A stretch of DNA of 9,085 nucleotides, taken from the NCBI GenBank assembly GCA_037387425.1, contig JARRLC010000181.1, positions 1-9,085 on the forward strand. Direction: 5' to 3'. The notes beneath the pieces are model-generated. The model saw nothing but the letters and a program-made list of their open reading frames with translations, made no database searches and had not been told where the DNA came from. This document shows positions 1 through 6,778 of the stretch, in pieces. Origin of the DNA: JARRLC01 sp037387425 (GTDB taxonomy: Bacteria > Pseudomonadota > Alphaproteobacteria > Rhizobiales > Rhodomicrobiaceae). The number at the start of each line of letters is the position of its first letter. Within the stretch, counting starts at the first letter, position 1. The translations under genes were made by a program, and so were the position numbers.

Positions 1-16
1 TTGGGGGAGGGACTTA

Positions 17-40
17 TCAGGGAATAAATGCATTCCCTGA
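17..40 (-). terminator. Perfect hairpin downstream of gltL
   Basis: A perfect 9-bp inverted repeat, TCAGGGAAT (17-25) and ATTCCCTGA (32-40), has a 6-nt loop. It lies 27 bp past the gltL stop codon and is the only strong hairpin there, so it probably ends or protects the 3' end of the glt operon transcript. No T-run follows on either strand, so it is not a textbook intrinsic terminator; it may act as a 3' stabiliser or with Rho. Because the repeat is symmetric it could also serve a gene lying left of the window. Confidence 0.45.
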
Positions 41-66
41 CTTAATCCTATTGCCAGCATCCCGCT

Positions 67-795
67 CTAATGACTGAGGATCTTCGACAAGAACTCTTGC
101 GCGCGCTCAGATCGTGGCGTGCCGAAGAATTCGTCCTTGGTCGCATCTTCCACGATACTGCCCTCGTCCATAAAGATGACGCGATTCGCGACCTTCCGCG
201 CGAAGCCCATTTCGTGGGTTACGCACATCATCGTCATGCCTTCGAGCGCGAGTTCCACCATCACGTCTAGCACTTCGTTGATCATTTCCGGATCGAGCGC
301 TGAGGTCGGTTCATCGAACAGCATGCAGATCGGGTCCATGGCCAGCGCCCGCGCAATAGCCACGCGCTGTTGCTGACCGCCAGAAAGCTGGCCGGGGTGC
401 TTTTGGGCTTGCGAGCTCAGCCCAACGCGCTCCAGAAGCTTTCTCCCCTTCTCGTAGGCTTCTTCCTTGGAACGGTTCAGCACCTTCATCTGCGCGATGG
501 CCATGTTATCGAAGATAGTCATGTGAGGGAACAGCTCGAAATGCTGGAACACCATGCCAACTTGCGAACGCAGTTTAGGCAAATCAGTCTTTGGATCGGT
601 CAGCGATATGTCGTTAACAATAATTTCGCCCTTCTGGAACGGTTCCAGCGCGTTAACGCATTTGATGAGCGTGGACTTACCGGAGCCGGATGGTCCACAC
701 ACGACAACGACCTCGCCTTTCGATACGCTGGTGGTGCAGTCGGTTAGCACCTGGAATGTGTCGTACCATTTCGAAACGTCACGAATTTCAATCAC
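67..795 (-). CDS. gltL: Glutamate/aspartate ABC importer, ATP-binding subunit GltL
   Basis: Cytoplasmic ATPase that powers the GltIJK importer for glutamate and aspartate. The 242-aa protein matches the usual length of polar amino acid (PAAT family) ATPases and shows every nucleotide-binding motif: Walker A GPSGSGKST at residues 34-42, Q-loop Gln84, signature LSGGQQQR at 137-144, Walker B CMLFDE at 157-162, D-loop SALD at 165-168 and the switch His194. The start is a GTG that overlaps the gltK stop in a GTGA junction (4 bp shared), with a GAGGG ribosome binding site just upstream, so translation is probably coupled to gltK. It is the last gene of gltI-gltJ-gltK-gltL. The ATPase alone would be hard to separate from GlnQ or AapP; the glutamate/aspartate call rests on its operon partners. 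Confidence 0.95.
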   Translation of the reverse strand: MIEIRDVSKWYDTFQVLTDCTTSVSKGEVVVVCGPSGSGKSTLIKCVNALEPFQKGEIIVNDISLTDPKTDLPKLRSQVGMVFQHFELFPHMTIFDNMAIAQMKVLNRSKEEAYEKGRKLLERVGLSSQAQKHPGQLSGGQQQRVAIARALAMDPICMLFDEPTSALDPEMINEVLDVMVELALEGMTMMCVTHEMGFARKVANRVIFMDEGSIVEDATKDEFFGTPRSERAQEFLSKILSH

Positions 796-1463
796 TTTGC
801 ATCCCTCGTTTGCAGACGCTTCACAATTAGTGAGACAGAGAAACAGATCACGAAATACACAGCTCCAGCAAAGAGCAGCATTTCCACCAGGGTTCCGTCA
901 CGGTCGCCGATTTTCTGAGCCGTGCCGAAGAAATCGGACAGGCCGATTACGTATACGAGCGATGTATCTTGGAAAAGGATGATCGCCTGTGTTAGCAAAA
1001 GCGGTACCATGTTACGGAAAGCTTGCGGCAATACGATAAGCCGCATGGTTTGCCACCGTGTAAAGCCAAGCGCTAGCCCGGCTGCGACCTGCCCCTTAGC
1101 GACGCTCTGGATACCCGCACGGATGATCTCCGAGTAATAGGCTGCCTCGAACAAGGCGAAGGCGACGAGCGCTGAGGTAAACCGTATGTCGGAAACCTGG
1201 CCGCCCAAAAGCTGCTTCAGGAGCTGCGGGACTATCAAATAGAACCACAAAATCACCATCACCAGCGGGACAGAGCGGAACAGGTTGACATAGGTGGCGG
1301 CTATGGACGACAGCAAAGGCACTCGCCAAAGCCGGATGACCGCAAGCGTCGTTCCCCAAAGGATGCCAAAAGCAATGGCGGCAAGCGTGATTTCCAGCGT
1401 GATGACCATGCCCTTGGTGAGCGATGGCAATGCTCCTGGAATGGAGGACCAATCATAACCCAT
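792..1463 (-). CDS. gltK: Glutamate/aspartate ABC importer, permease GltK
   Basis: Inner-membrane permease, one half of the transmembrane pore for glutamate/aspartate. The 223 aa are close to the E. coli GltK length, with the same motifs in order: an N-terminal DWSSI segment, the pore segment FRSVPLVMVILWFYLIVP (62-79), FEAAYYSEIIRAGIQS (105-120) leading into the EAA coupling loop (about 112-150, ending LPQAFR) that docks on GltL, then LFQDTSLVYV (163-172). About five membrane segments can be read (roughly 19-43, 64-82, 96-112, 152-175, 193-214). The ATG is preceded by AGGAGG (1472-1477, 8-nt spacing), which lies inside the end of gltJ. The gltJ stop is one base from this start, so the two permeases are translationally linked. 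It pairs with GltJ as a heterodimer. Confidence 0.95.
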   Translation of the reverse strand: MGYDWSSIPGALPSLTKGMVITLEITLAAIAFGILWGTTLAVIRLWRVPLLSSIAATYVNLFRSVPLVMVILWFYLIVPQLLKQLLGGQVSDIRFTSALVAFALFEAAYYSEIIRAGIQSVAKGQVAAGLALGFTRWQTMRLIVLPQAFRNMVPLLLTQAIILFQDTSLVYVIGLSDFFGTAQKIGDRDGTLVEMLLFAGAVYFVICFSVSLIVKRLQTRDAK

Positions 1464-1464
1464 C

Positions 1465-2205
1465 TCACTTACCTCCTAACAAGCCAGGAACACGCACGGA
1501 GTTCTCCAGCCGCCGCATGAGGAACATGACGATCACGTTAATGAGGAGGTACATGAGCGTAACCGCAATGAAGGCTTCGTAAGGTTGCGCACTGTAATCA
1601 ACGATTTGCTGAGCCTGGCGCGAAAGTTCGATCAGCCCGATGGTCGTCGCGACCGCCGAGTTCTTGAATATGTTCAAAAATTCTGATGTTAGCGGCGGAA
1701 TGATGATGCGGAACGCCATCGGCGTCAAAACATACCGATAGGTTTGAGAAAGCGTGAAACCGAGAGCAAGACCGGCGTTTTTCTGCCCCTTGGGTAGTGA
1801 GTTAATGCCTGCTCTCACCTGTTCAGCAACGCGCGCGCTGGTAAACAGTCCGAGACAGACAAGCGCGGATGTAAACTGCTGAAATAGTGGATGAGTTTGC
1901 TTCCAAGCAACGCCCACACTGCTGGGAAGCAGCTCTGGCAGGACAAAATACCAGAAAAAAAGCTGCACAAGCAGCGGTATATTTCGAAAGACTTCAACGT
2001 GGACAGTCGCTATTCCGGAAAGGAAGCGATTTGGCACCGTTCGTAGCACGCCCATAATAGAGCCGATGACCAAGGCTACAATCCACGCGGACAGCGATAA
2101 CATGACAGTCCACTGAAATCCTTCAACGAGCCAGTCAAGAAACGTTGTCGTCGCGCCCGAATACACTGGATCGAAGAAAACCGACCAATTCCAGTTATAT
2201 GCCAT
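1465..2205 (-). CDS. gltJ: Glutamate/aspartate ABC importer, permease GltJ
   Basis: Inner-membrane permease, partner of GltK in the glutamate/aspartate channel. Its 246 aa equal the length I recall for E. coli GltJ, and long stretches are shared: the WNW start, AWIVALVIGS (40-49), LRTVPNRFLSG (54-64), VEVFRNIPLLVQ (70-81), the EAA-type loop ARVAEQVRAGINSLPKGQ (124-141), TPMAFRIIIPPLTSE (161-175), KNSAVATTIGL (181-191), and the C-terminal VRVPGLLGGK, which corresponds to VRLPGNMGGK in E. coli. About five membrane segments are visible (roughly 32-55, 74-92, 111-128, 163-182, 212-231). The Shine-Dalgarno sequence before its ATG is poor compared with those of gltI and gltK. With the hairpin upstream, that fits lower expression than the binding protein. 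Confidence 0.95.
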   Translation of the reverse strand: MAYNWNWSVFFDPVYSGATTTFLDWLVEGFQWTVMLSLSAWIVALVIGSIMGVLRTVPNRFLSGIATVHVEVFRNIPLLVQLFFWYFVLPELLPSSVGVAWKQTHPLFQQFTSALVCLGLFTSARVAEQVRAGINSLPKGQKNAGLALGFTLSQTYRYVLTPMAFRIIIPPLTSEFLNIFKNSAVATTIGLIELSRQAQQIVDYSAQPYEAFIAVTLMYLLINVIVMFLMRRLENSVRVPGLLGGK

Positions 2206-2264
2206 GCTAGATACCCAGGATACGCATTACTTCATTATGCCTTTGCGGCAAGTACGGAAGGTAG

Positions 2265-2301
2265 CCGCCCCGGAAACAACGCTTGGCTGGTTCCGGGACG
2301 G
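2265..2301 (-). promoter_or_regulatory. Intercistronic hairpin between gltI and gltJ
   Basis: Read on the minus strand, CCGTCCCGGAA (2301-2291) pairs with TTCCGGGGCGG (2275-2265): 11 bp with one G-U wobble and a 15-nt loop. It sits 10 bp after the gltI stop and about 60 bp before the gltJ start. No T-run follows, so it is unlikely to be a full terminator. Hairpins in this place in binding-protein operons are known to shield the upstream message from 3' exonucleases, or cause partial termination, giving more binding protein than permease. That role is inferred here from position only. Confidence 0.6.
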
Positions 2302-2310
2302 TAAACGTTT

Positions 2311-3204
2311 TTAGTCGAACGCTTTGTCGTTAGGCGCTTTGAAAAGCGCTTTCATTTCGTCAGACATAGGCATGTTCATGTTCAGGTTCTTTGGCGGAAC
2401 CGGCTTCGTGAACCACTTGTTGTAGATCTTCTCAGCTTCGCCAGAGGTCATGAGTTTCGCAAGCGCGGTATCGACGACCTTTTTGAACTTCGGATCGCCT
2501 TTACGCATCATGCAGCCATAGGCTTCTTTGGATTGGGGAGTGCCGACAACAACCCACTGATCAGGATTTTTGGATTTTGCTCTTTCGCCATAGAGCAGCG
2601 CGTCGTCCATCATGAAGGCGACGGCGCGGCCGCTTTGCAGCGTCAGGAAGGATTCGCCGTGGTCTTTCGCGGAGATGATGTTCATCCCCATTTTCTTTTC
2701 TTCGTTCATTTTGCGCAGCAGACGCTCGGAAGTCGTGCCGGCGGTCGTGACGACGTTTTTACCCTTCAGATCGGCAAAGTCTTTGACGCCGCTATCTTTC
2801 TTGGTCATCAGCCGTGTGCCGATCACAAAGATTGTGTTGGAGAAGGAAACTTGCTTCTGGCGTTCTGTGTTGTTGGTTGTGGAGCCGCATTCCATATCGA
2901 TGGTGCCGTTCGAAACGAGCTGGATGCGATTCGCCGAGGTAATCGGCATAAGCTTAATTTTAAGATCCTTAAGCTTCAGATCAGCCTTGATGGCATCGAC
3001 AACCTTCAACATCAGCTCTTGCGAATAGCCGATCACTTCTTGCTTATCGTTATAATATGAGAAGGGGATGGACGATTCGCGGTGACCGAGTGTGATGGTC
3101 CCACTGTCCTTAACCTTCGTTAGCGTATCTGCAAATGATGGAGCTGTTGAGACCGCAAGCGCAAATGCCGCTGTGGCTGCGATCAAGGTAGCTGAGCGTT
3201 TCAT
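2311..3204 (-). CDS. gltI: Periplasmic glutamate/aspartate-binding protein GltI
   Basis: Periplasmic substrate-binding protein that delivers glutamate and aspartate to the GltJK permease. It is 297 aa. A Sec signal peptide spans residues 1-25 (KR start, hydrophobic alanine-rich core, probable cleavage at SFA|D). The mature part carries the family's most diagnostic blocks: GHRESSIPFSYY (40-51), GYSQEL (59-64), PITSANRI (87-94), ECGSTTNNTERQKQ (105-118), IFVIGTRL (125-132), ISAKDHGESF (177-186), GRAVAFMMDDALL (192-204) and PPKNLNMN (270-277). Cys106 and Cys231 are the only cysteines and sit where the family has its disulfide. The ATG has an AGGAGG (3209-3214) 4 nt upstream, the best ribosome binding site of the operon. 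First gene of gltIJKL. I could not identify its promoter in the 262 bp upstream. Confidence 0.96.
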   Translation of the reverse strand: MKRSATLIAATAAFALAVSTAPSFADTLTKVKDSGTITLGHRESSIPFSYYNDKQEVIGYSQELMLKVVDAIKADLKLKDLKIKLMPITSANRIQLVSNGTIDMECGSTTNNTERQKQVSFSNTIFVIGTRLMTKKDSGVKDFADLKGKNVVTTAGTTSERLLRKMNEEKKMGMNIISAKDHGESFLTLQSGRAVAFMMDDALLYGERAKSKNPDQWVVVGTPQSKEAYGCMMRKGDPKFKKVVDTALAKLMTSGEAEKIYNKWFTKPVPPKNLNMNMPMSDEMKALFKAPNDKAFD

Positions 3205-3466
3205 TCTGCCTCCTGTTGGGTTTATTGAGAGCCCATTGTTTTATTTTCTGACAATGAGGTTAGGCGGGCGGCGGCTAAGTTAAGACAAAGCCATCCACCC
3301 ATGCTGGGAGATGATTGCTGTTAAAGCAACGTGAAGCAAGAATTTTTTTACGTTCGACATCTTGCCTAATGAAATGCTCACAGATAGATTTTCACCTATC
3401 ACATTTGCGTTATCTATACGATCAGCCAATTGAAATGTGCAGTAGACAGGCCGTTGCTTTCAAACA
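3205..3466. other. Intergenic region between gpsA and gltI
   Basis: This 262-bp gap follows the gpsA stop and precedes gltI, both on the minus strand. It should hold the gpsA 3' end and the glt promoter, but I see no convincing -35/-10 pair or sigma-54 site and no intrinsic terminator after gpsA. Minor structures are GATAG/CTATC around 3395-3410, two AAGCAA copies 10 bp apart (3324-3329 and 3334-3339), and a T7 run near 3343-3349 that is an A-tract on the coding strand and could act as an UP element. No small gene or tRNA is supported. Confidence 0.4.
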
Positions 3467-4468
3467 TTAACGCCAATCGGTTTCACTGCGTTGCGGACGC
3501 GATAGAAGCCCAGCGATCGCCTCGTCAATATCAGCCTCATCTGCTAGAACCGCTCGCACCGCATCGCAAATAGGCATTTCTACCCCAAGCGCACGGGCAC
3601 GGGCGACAACGGCCGCCGCGGCGTGGGTGCCCTCGCTGACGGATCTCCGGCTACCCAGAATTTCGGCCAGCGTCTTGCCCTCGCCCAGCGCGACCCCCAG
3701 CGACATGTTGCGCGATTGCTGGCTGTAGCAAGTGAGAATGAGATCGCCGAAGCCGGATAGTCCGGACAGCGTTTCCTCGCGTGCGCCCATCGCCACGCCG
3801 AAGCGCATCATTTCGGCAAACCCTCTTGTGATGAGCGCGGCTTGTGCGTTCGCCCCCAAGCGGCGCCCGACCACGATGCCCGAAGCGATGGCCAGTACGT
3901 TTTTTACGGCGCTGCCAATCTGTACGCCCAGCATATCGCCCGTCCAGTACAGGCGCAGTGAATTGCTGCCCAGCGCTTTGGCGACTCCTTGCCCCAGGCG
4001 TTCGTCGCGCACCGCCAGCGTAAGCGCCGCTGGAAGACCTTGCGCCACCTCCGCTGCAAAGCTTGGCCCAACCATCACGGCGGGCAGGATGTGCGGCAAG
4101 GTTTCAATCACCACATCCGACATCAGCTTGTTCGAGGTTTCCTCGAAGCCTTTCGAGCAGATAACGAGCGGCTTCGTGTGGATATGGGGAGCGAGTTGCT
4201 CAGCGATCCTGCGTACATGCGGGCTTGGCACAACCATGAGCAGCAGATCGCACGCCGCGATTTCAGCCAAGTCTGATGTGGCGCGAATTTTCTGATCCAG
4301 GTTAACGCCGGGCAAAAACACGGTGTTGGTATGCTGGTTGTTAATCTCATCAACCGTTTCGCGTTCGTACGCCCAAATAAGCGCATTCCGCTCTGCGCGG
4401 CAGGCGGCTATGGCCAAGGCGGTTCCCCAAGCTCCAGCTCCGATTACGCCAACGGATTGATAATTCAC
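3467..4468 (-). CDS. gpsA: NAD(P)-dependent glycerol-3-phosphate dehydrogenase GpsA
   Basis: Cytoplasmic enzyme that reduces dihydroxyacetone phosphate to sn-glycerol-3-phosphate, the backbone of phospholipids. From the chosen GTG the protein is 333 aa, the normal GpsA length. It opens VGVIGAGAWGTALA, with the Rossmann GxGxWG at residues 10-15. Also visible are SKGFE (105-109), GPSFAAEVAQGLP (134-146), GSAVKNVLAIASGI with catalytic Lys189, NAQAALITRGFAEM, and LSGLSGFGDLILTCYSQQSRN, which ends in the substrate-binding region. The reading frame stays open 76 codons further upstream to 4696, but that extension has no family resemblance. The GTG sits 6 nt after a strong Shine-Dalgarno, so 4468 is the start. 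gpsA is divergent from groES-groEL. Confidence 0.94.
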   Translation of the reverse strand: MNYQSVGVIGAGAWGTALAIAACRAERNALIWAYERETVDEINNQHTNTVFLPGVNLDQKIRATSDLAEIAACDLLLMVVPSPHVRRIAEQLAPHIHTKPLVICSKGFEETSNKLMSDVVIETLPHILPAVMVGPSFAAEVAQGLPAALTLAVRDERLGQGVAKALGSNSLRLYWTGDMLGVQIGSAVKNVLAIASGIVVGRRLGANAQAALITRGFAEMMRFGVAMGAREETLSGLSGFGDLILTCYSQQSRNMSLGVALGEGKTLAEILGSRRSVSEGTHAAAAVVARARALGVEMPICDAVRAVLADEADIDEAIAGLLSRPQRSETDWR

Positions 4469-4474
4469 AGCAAA

Positions 4475-4483
4475 CCACCTCTC
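4475..4483 (-). promoter_or_regulatory. Ribosome binding site setting the gpsA GTG start
   Basis: The minus strand reads GAGAGGTGG, ending 6 nt before the GTG at 4468. It is the only good Shine-Dalgarno in the 230 bp in front of the GpsA homology, and the first codon after it starts exactly where GpsA proteins begin. It therefore decides in favour of a GTG start and against the longer upstream reading frame. Confidence 0.7.
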
Positions 4484-4685
4484 TTTGATAGTTGCGAACG
4501 CCGCCTCTGAGCCATGCTGCGAATGAGACGAGGCAACGTCAAAGTTCGGCAATAATTTATTAATGAGGGCTCCTTTATCAAAAGGAACACGCATTCGACG
4601 AATGTCTCTCCGAATACAGTTTTCGCGTGGCCGCTTCAAATCGAAAATGCGGCATTTACGCATTGAAGCGTATTCCGTTAGAAAA

Positions 4686-4712
4686 TTAGCACTCACCCCT
4701 TGACAGTGCTAA
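4686..4712 (+). promoter_or_regulatory. CIRCE operator (HrcA repressor binding site) of groES-groEL
   Basis: TTAGCACTC (4686-4694), a 9-bp spacer, then CAGTGCTAA (4704-4712). This is the CIRCE consensus TTAGCACTC-N9-GAGTGCTAA with one change, G to C, at the first base of the right arm. CIRCE is bound by HrcA, which represses groE until heat shock titrates GroEL away from HrcA. It sits directly in front of the groES remnant, as expected, and about 218 bp upstream of the divergent gpsA start, so control of gpsA is unlikely. Confidence 0.92.
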
Positions 4713-4727
4713 CAGGAGAGCTTAGAT
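4700..4727 (+). promoter_or_regulatory. Probable groE promoter overlapping CIRCE
   Basis: A perfect -35 box, TTGACA (4700-4705), lies inside the CIRCE spacer and right arm. A plausible but weak -10, TTAGAT (4722-4727), follows after 16 bp. HrcA on CIRCE would then block RNA polymerase directly. No heat-shock sigma-32 type promoter was found upstream. The -10 assignment is tentative, because sequence just past it appears to have been lost. Confidence 0.45.
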
Positions 4728-4738
4728 CGCCGATCAAG

Positions 4739-4951
4739 ATGGACTGTTCTAGTCCGCTTACCTCAGGCGCCCGCAATGACAAGGGTGAAATTGTAGCGCT
4801 CGACGTGAAAGAAGGCGATCGCGTCTTGTTCGGCAAATGGTCCGGCACAGAAGTCAAGATTGATGGCGAAGATGTTCTCATCATGAAGGAAAGCGACATC
4901 ATGGGCATTATTACTAATGCTCAGAGCAGCAAAAAGAAATCCGCAGCGTAA
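4739..4951 (+). pseudogene. groES: 5'-truncated groES (co-chaperonin GroES, C-terminal part only)
   Basis: GroES normally caps the GroEL ring as a heptamer of about 95-100-aa subunits. Here homology begins abruptly at GARNDKGEIVALDVKEG (codons from 4766) and runs normally to the end: RVLFGKWSGTEVKIDGEDVLIMKESDIMGII, then a lysine/alanine tail and stop at 4951. The first roughly 45 residues are absent, including the MKFRPLHDRV strand and the mobile loop with the hydrophobic tripeptide that docks on GroEL. No trace of them remains in any frame between CIRCE and 4766. The only ATG (4739) adds nine unrelated residues and has no ribosome binding site at proper distance (AGGAG is 20 nt away). A product could not bind GroEL as GroES does. 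Either a deletion or an assembly error; the groEL start is 32 bp further on. Confidence 0.88.
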
Positions 4952-4983
4952 TTCTTGGAACGATATATAAGGAGTAATGCCTA

Positions 4984-6624
4984 ATGGCTGCTAAAGATGT
5001 AAAATTTTCTCAGGACGCCCGCGAGCGCATGCTGCGCGGTGTAGATATCCTCGCTGATGCCGTGAAAGTTACGCTCGGTCCGAAAGGCCGCAATGTTGTT
5101 CTCGATAAGTCCTTTGGTGCTCCGCGCATCACCAAAGATGGTGTGACAGTCGCCAAGGAAATCGAGCTTGAAGACAAGTTCGAAAACATGGGCGCGCAGA
5201 TGGTCAAGGAAGTCGCGTCCAAGACCAACGACATCGCTGGTGACGGCACCACGACAGCTACCGCGCTCGCACAAGCCATCGTGAAGGAAGGCGCAAAATC
5301 AGTCGCTGCAGACGCCAATCCAATGGATCTGAAGCGCGGCATCGATCTCGCCACTGCCGAAGTCGTGAAGGAACTGAAGAAGAAGGCCAAGAAGGTCACG
5401 TCTTCCGATGAAGTCGCCCAGGTCGGCACGATCTCCGCTAACGGCGATGAAGCTATCGGCAAAATGATCGCCGAAGCCATGGAAAGAGTCGGCAACGAAG
5501 GCGTCATCACGGTGGAAGAGGCCAAGAGCCTGGAAACCGAACTGGACGTCGTGGAAGGCATGCAGTTCGACCGTGGCTATATCTCGCCCTATTTCGTCAC
5601 CGATGCCGACAAAATGCGCGTCGAGCTGGAAGATCCTTACATTCTCATCCACGAGAAAAAGCTGTCGAACCTGCAAGCCATGCTGCCGGTGCTGGAAGCT
5701 GTGGTGCAGTCGTCACGTCCGCTGCTCATCATCGCTGAAGATGTGGAAGGCGAAGCGCTGGCTACCCTCGTGGTCAACAAGCTGCGCGGTGGCCTGAAGG
5801 TTGCGGCTGTGAAAGCTCCAGGCTTTGGCGATCGCCGTAAGGCCATGCTGCAAGACATCGCTGTGCTCACTGGCGGTGAAGTCATTTCCGAAGATCTCGG
5901 CATCAAGCTTGAGACTGTCACGCTCAACATGCTGGGTAAGGCGAAAAAGGTCGTCATCACCAAAGACGACACCACTGTCGTCGATGGTTCCGGCAAGAAG
6001 AAAGACATCGAAGCTCGCGTCGGCCAGATCAAGAAGCAGATCGATGAAACCACTTCTGACTACGACAAAGAGAAGCTGCAAGAGCGTCTGGCGAAACTCG
6101 CTGGCGGCGTTGCAGTGCTGAAGGTTGGCGGCGCTACCGAAGTGGAAGTGAAAGAGAAGAAAGACCGCGTTGACGACGCGCTGAACGCAACCCGTGCAGC
6201 TGTGGAAGAAGGCATCGTGCCTGGCGGCGGCGTTGCTCTCCTGCGCGCTATCAAAGTGCTGGACAAGGTCTCCACCGCAAATGAAGACCAGAAAGCTGGC
6301 GTTAACATCGTCCGCAAGGCGCTTCAGGCTCCGGTGCGCATCATCGCCGCAAACGCGGGTGAAGACGGCGCAGTGGTCGCAGGCAAGGTGCTCGACAACA
6401 ACACCTACAACTTCGGCTACAACGCCCAGTCTGGCGAATATGGCGATCTGGTCACGCAAGGCGTGATCGATCCGGTGAAAGTGGTGCGCACTGCGTTGCA
6501 GGATGCGGCTTCCATCGCCGGCCTCTTGATCACCACCGAAGCTATGGTAGCCGAAAAGCCGAAGAAAGACGCTCCGGCAGCTCCTGGAATGCCGGGCGGT
6601 ATGCCAGGCGGCATGGACTACTAA
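4984..6624 (+). CDS. groEL: 60-kDa chaperonin GroEL
   Basis: Cytoplasmic ATP-driven folding chamber, a double ring of 14 subunits. The 546-aa frame is intact and of normal length. Landmarks are TLGPKGRNVVLDKSFGAP (30-47), KDGVTVAKEI with Asp52 of the ATP site (51-60), the nucleotide loop NDIAGDGTTTAT with catalytic Asp87 (82-93), VVEGMQFDRGYISPYF of the apical/intermediate domains, APGFGDRRKAML, the C-terminal ATP-site motif VEEGIVPGGGVALLRA, and the GGM-repeat tail ending GMPGGMPGGMDY that lines the cavity floor. The ATG is preceded by AAGGAG (4969-4974, 9-nt spacing), so it can be translated independently of the damaged groES. It is controlled through the upstream CIRCE and ended by the hairpins at 6658-6711. 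Confidence 0.98.
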   Translation: MAAKDVKFSQDARERMLRGVDILADAVKVTLGPKGRNVVLDKSFGAPRITKDGVTVAKEIELEDKFENMGAQMVKEVASKTNDIAGDGTTTATALAQAIVKEGAKSVAADANPMDLKRGIDLATAEVVKELKKKAKKVTSSDEVAQVGTISANGDEAIGKMIAEAMERVGNEGVITVEEAKSLETELDVVEGMQFDRGYISPYFVTDADKMRVELEDPYILIHEKKLSNLQAMLPVLEAVVQSSRPLLIIAEDVEGEALATLVVNKLRGGLKVAAVKAPGFGDRRKAMLQDIAVLTGGEVISEDLGIKLETVTLNMLGKAKKVVITKDDTTVVDGSGKKKDIEARVGQIKKQIDETTSDYDKEKLQERLAKLAGGVAVLKVGGATEVEVKEKKDRVDDALNATRAAVEEGIVPGGGVALLRAIKVLDKVSTANEDQKAGVNIVRKALQAPVRIIAANAGEDGAVVAGKVLDNNTYNFGYNAQSGEYGDLVTQGVIDPVKVVRTALQDAASIAGLLITTEAMVAEKPKKDAPAAPGMPGGMPGGMDY

Positions 6625-6657
6625 GCGCTTTCAGCTAGTACATGTGCAAAAACAAGG

Positions 6658-6684
6658 AAGGCCCGTCAGCATTGGCGGGCCTTT
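6658..6684 (+). terminator. First hairpin terminator after groEL
   Basis: AAGGCCCG (6658-6665) pairs with CGGGCCTT (6676-6683): 8 perfect bp, extendable inward through CA/TG, with a short TTT tail. It starts 34 bp after the groEL stop codon. The weak T-tail suggests incomplete termination alone; a second hairpin follows immediately. Confidence 0.75.
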
Positions 6685-6691
6685 CGCATTT

Positions 6692-6711
6692 GAGGCGGAC
6701 GCCTCCTTTTT
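6692..6711 (+). terminator. Second hairpin terminator after groEL
   Basis: GAGGC (6692-6696) pairs with GCCTC (6701-6705) around a GGAC tetraloop and is followed directly by CTTTTT (6706-6711). This is the classical intrinsic form and sits 8 bp after the first hairpin, so the groE transcript is stopped by two signals in tandem before lipA. Confidence 0.7.
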
Positions 6712-6778
6712 CTGCGCATCATATGCGCCTATATCAAAGCTATCCGTGCAGACTTTGCGAGGTGCACGCGCCCGCGCC

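Noticed and set aside
3314..3350. Short TTGCT/AGCAA hairpin followed by a T7 run on the plus strand, resembling an intrinsic terminator
   Set aside because: No plus-strand gene lies upstream, the T-run is 13 nt away from the stem, and both neighbouring genes are on the minus strand.
5713..6459. 248-codon open frame on the minus strand inside groEL, with other long antisense frames nearby
   Set aside because: It lies antisense to an intact, highly conserved groEL and looks like a by-product of that gene's codon bias; its translation resembles no protein and it has no ribosome binding site.
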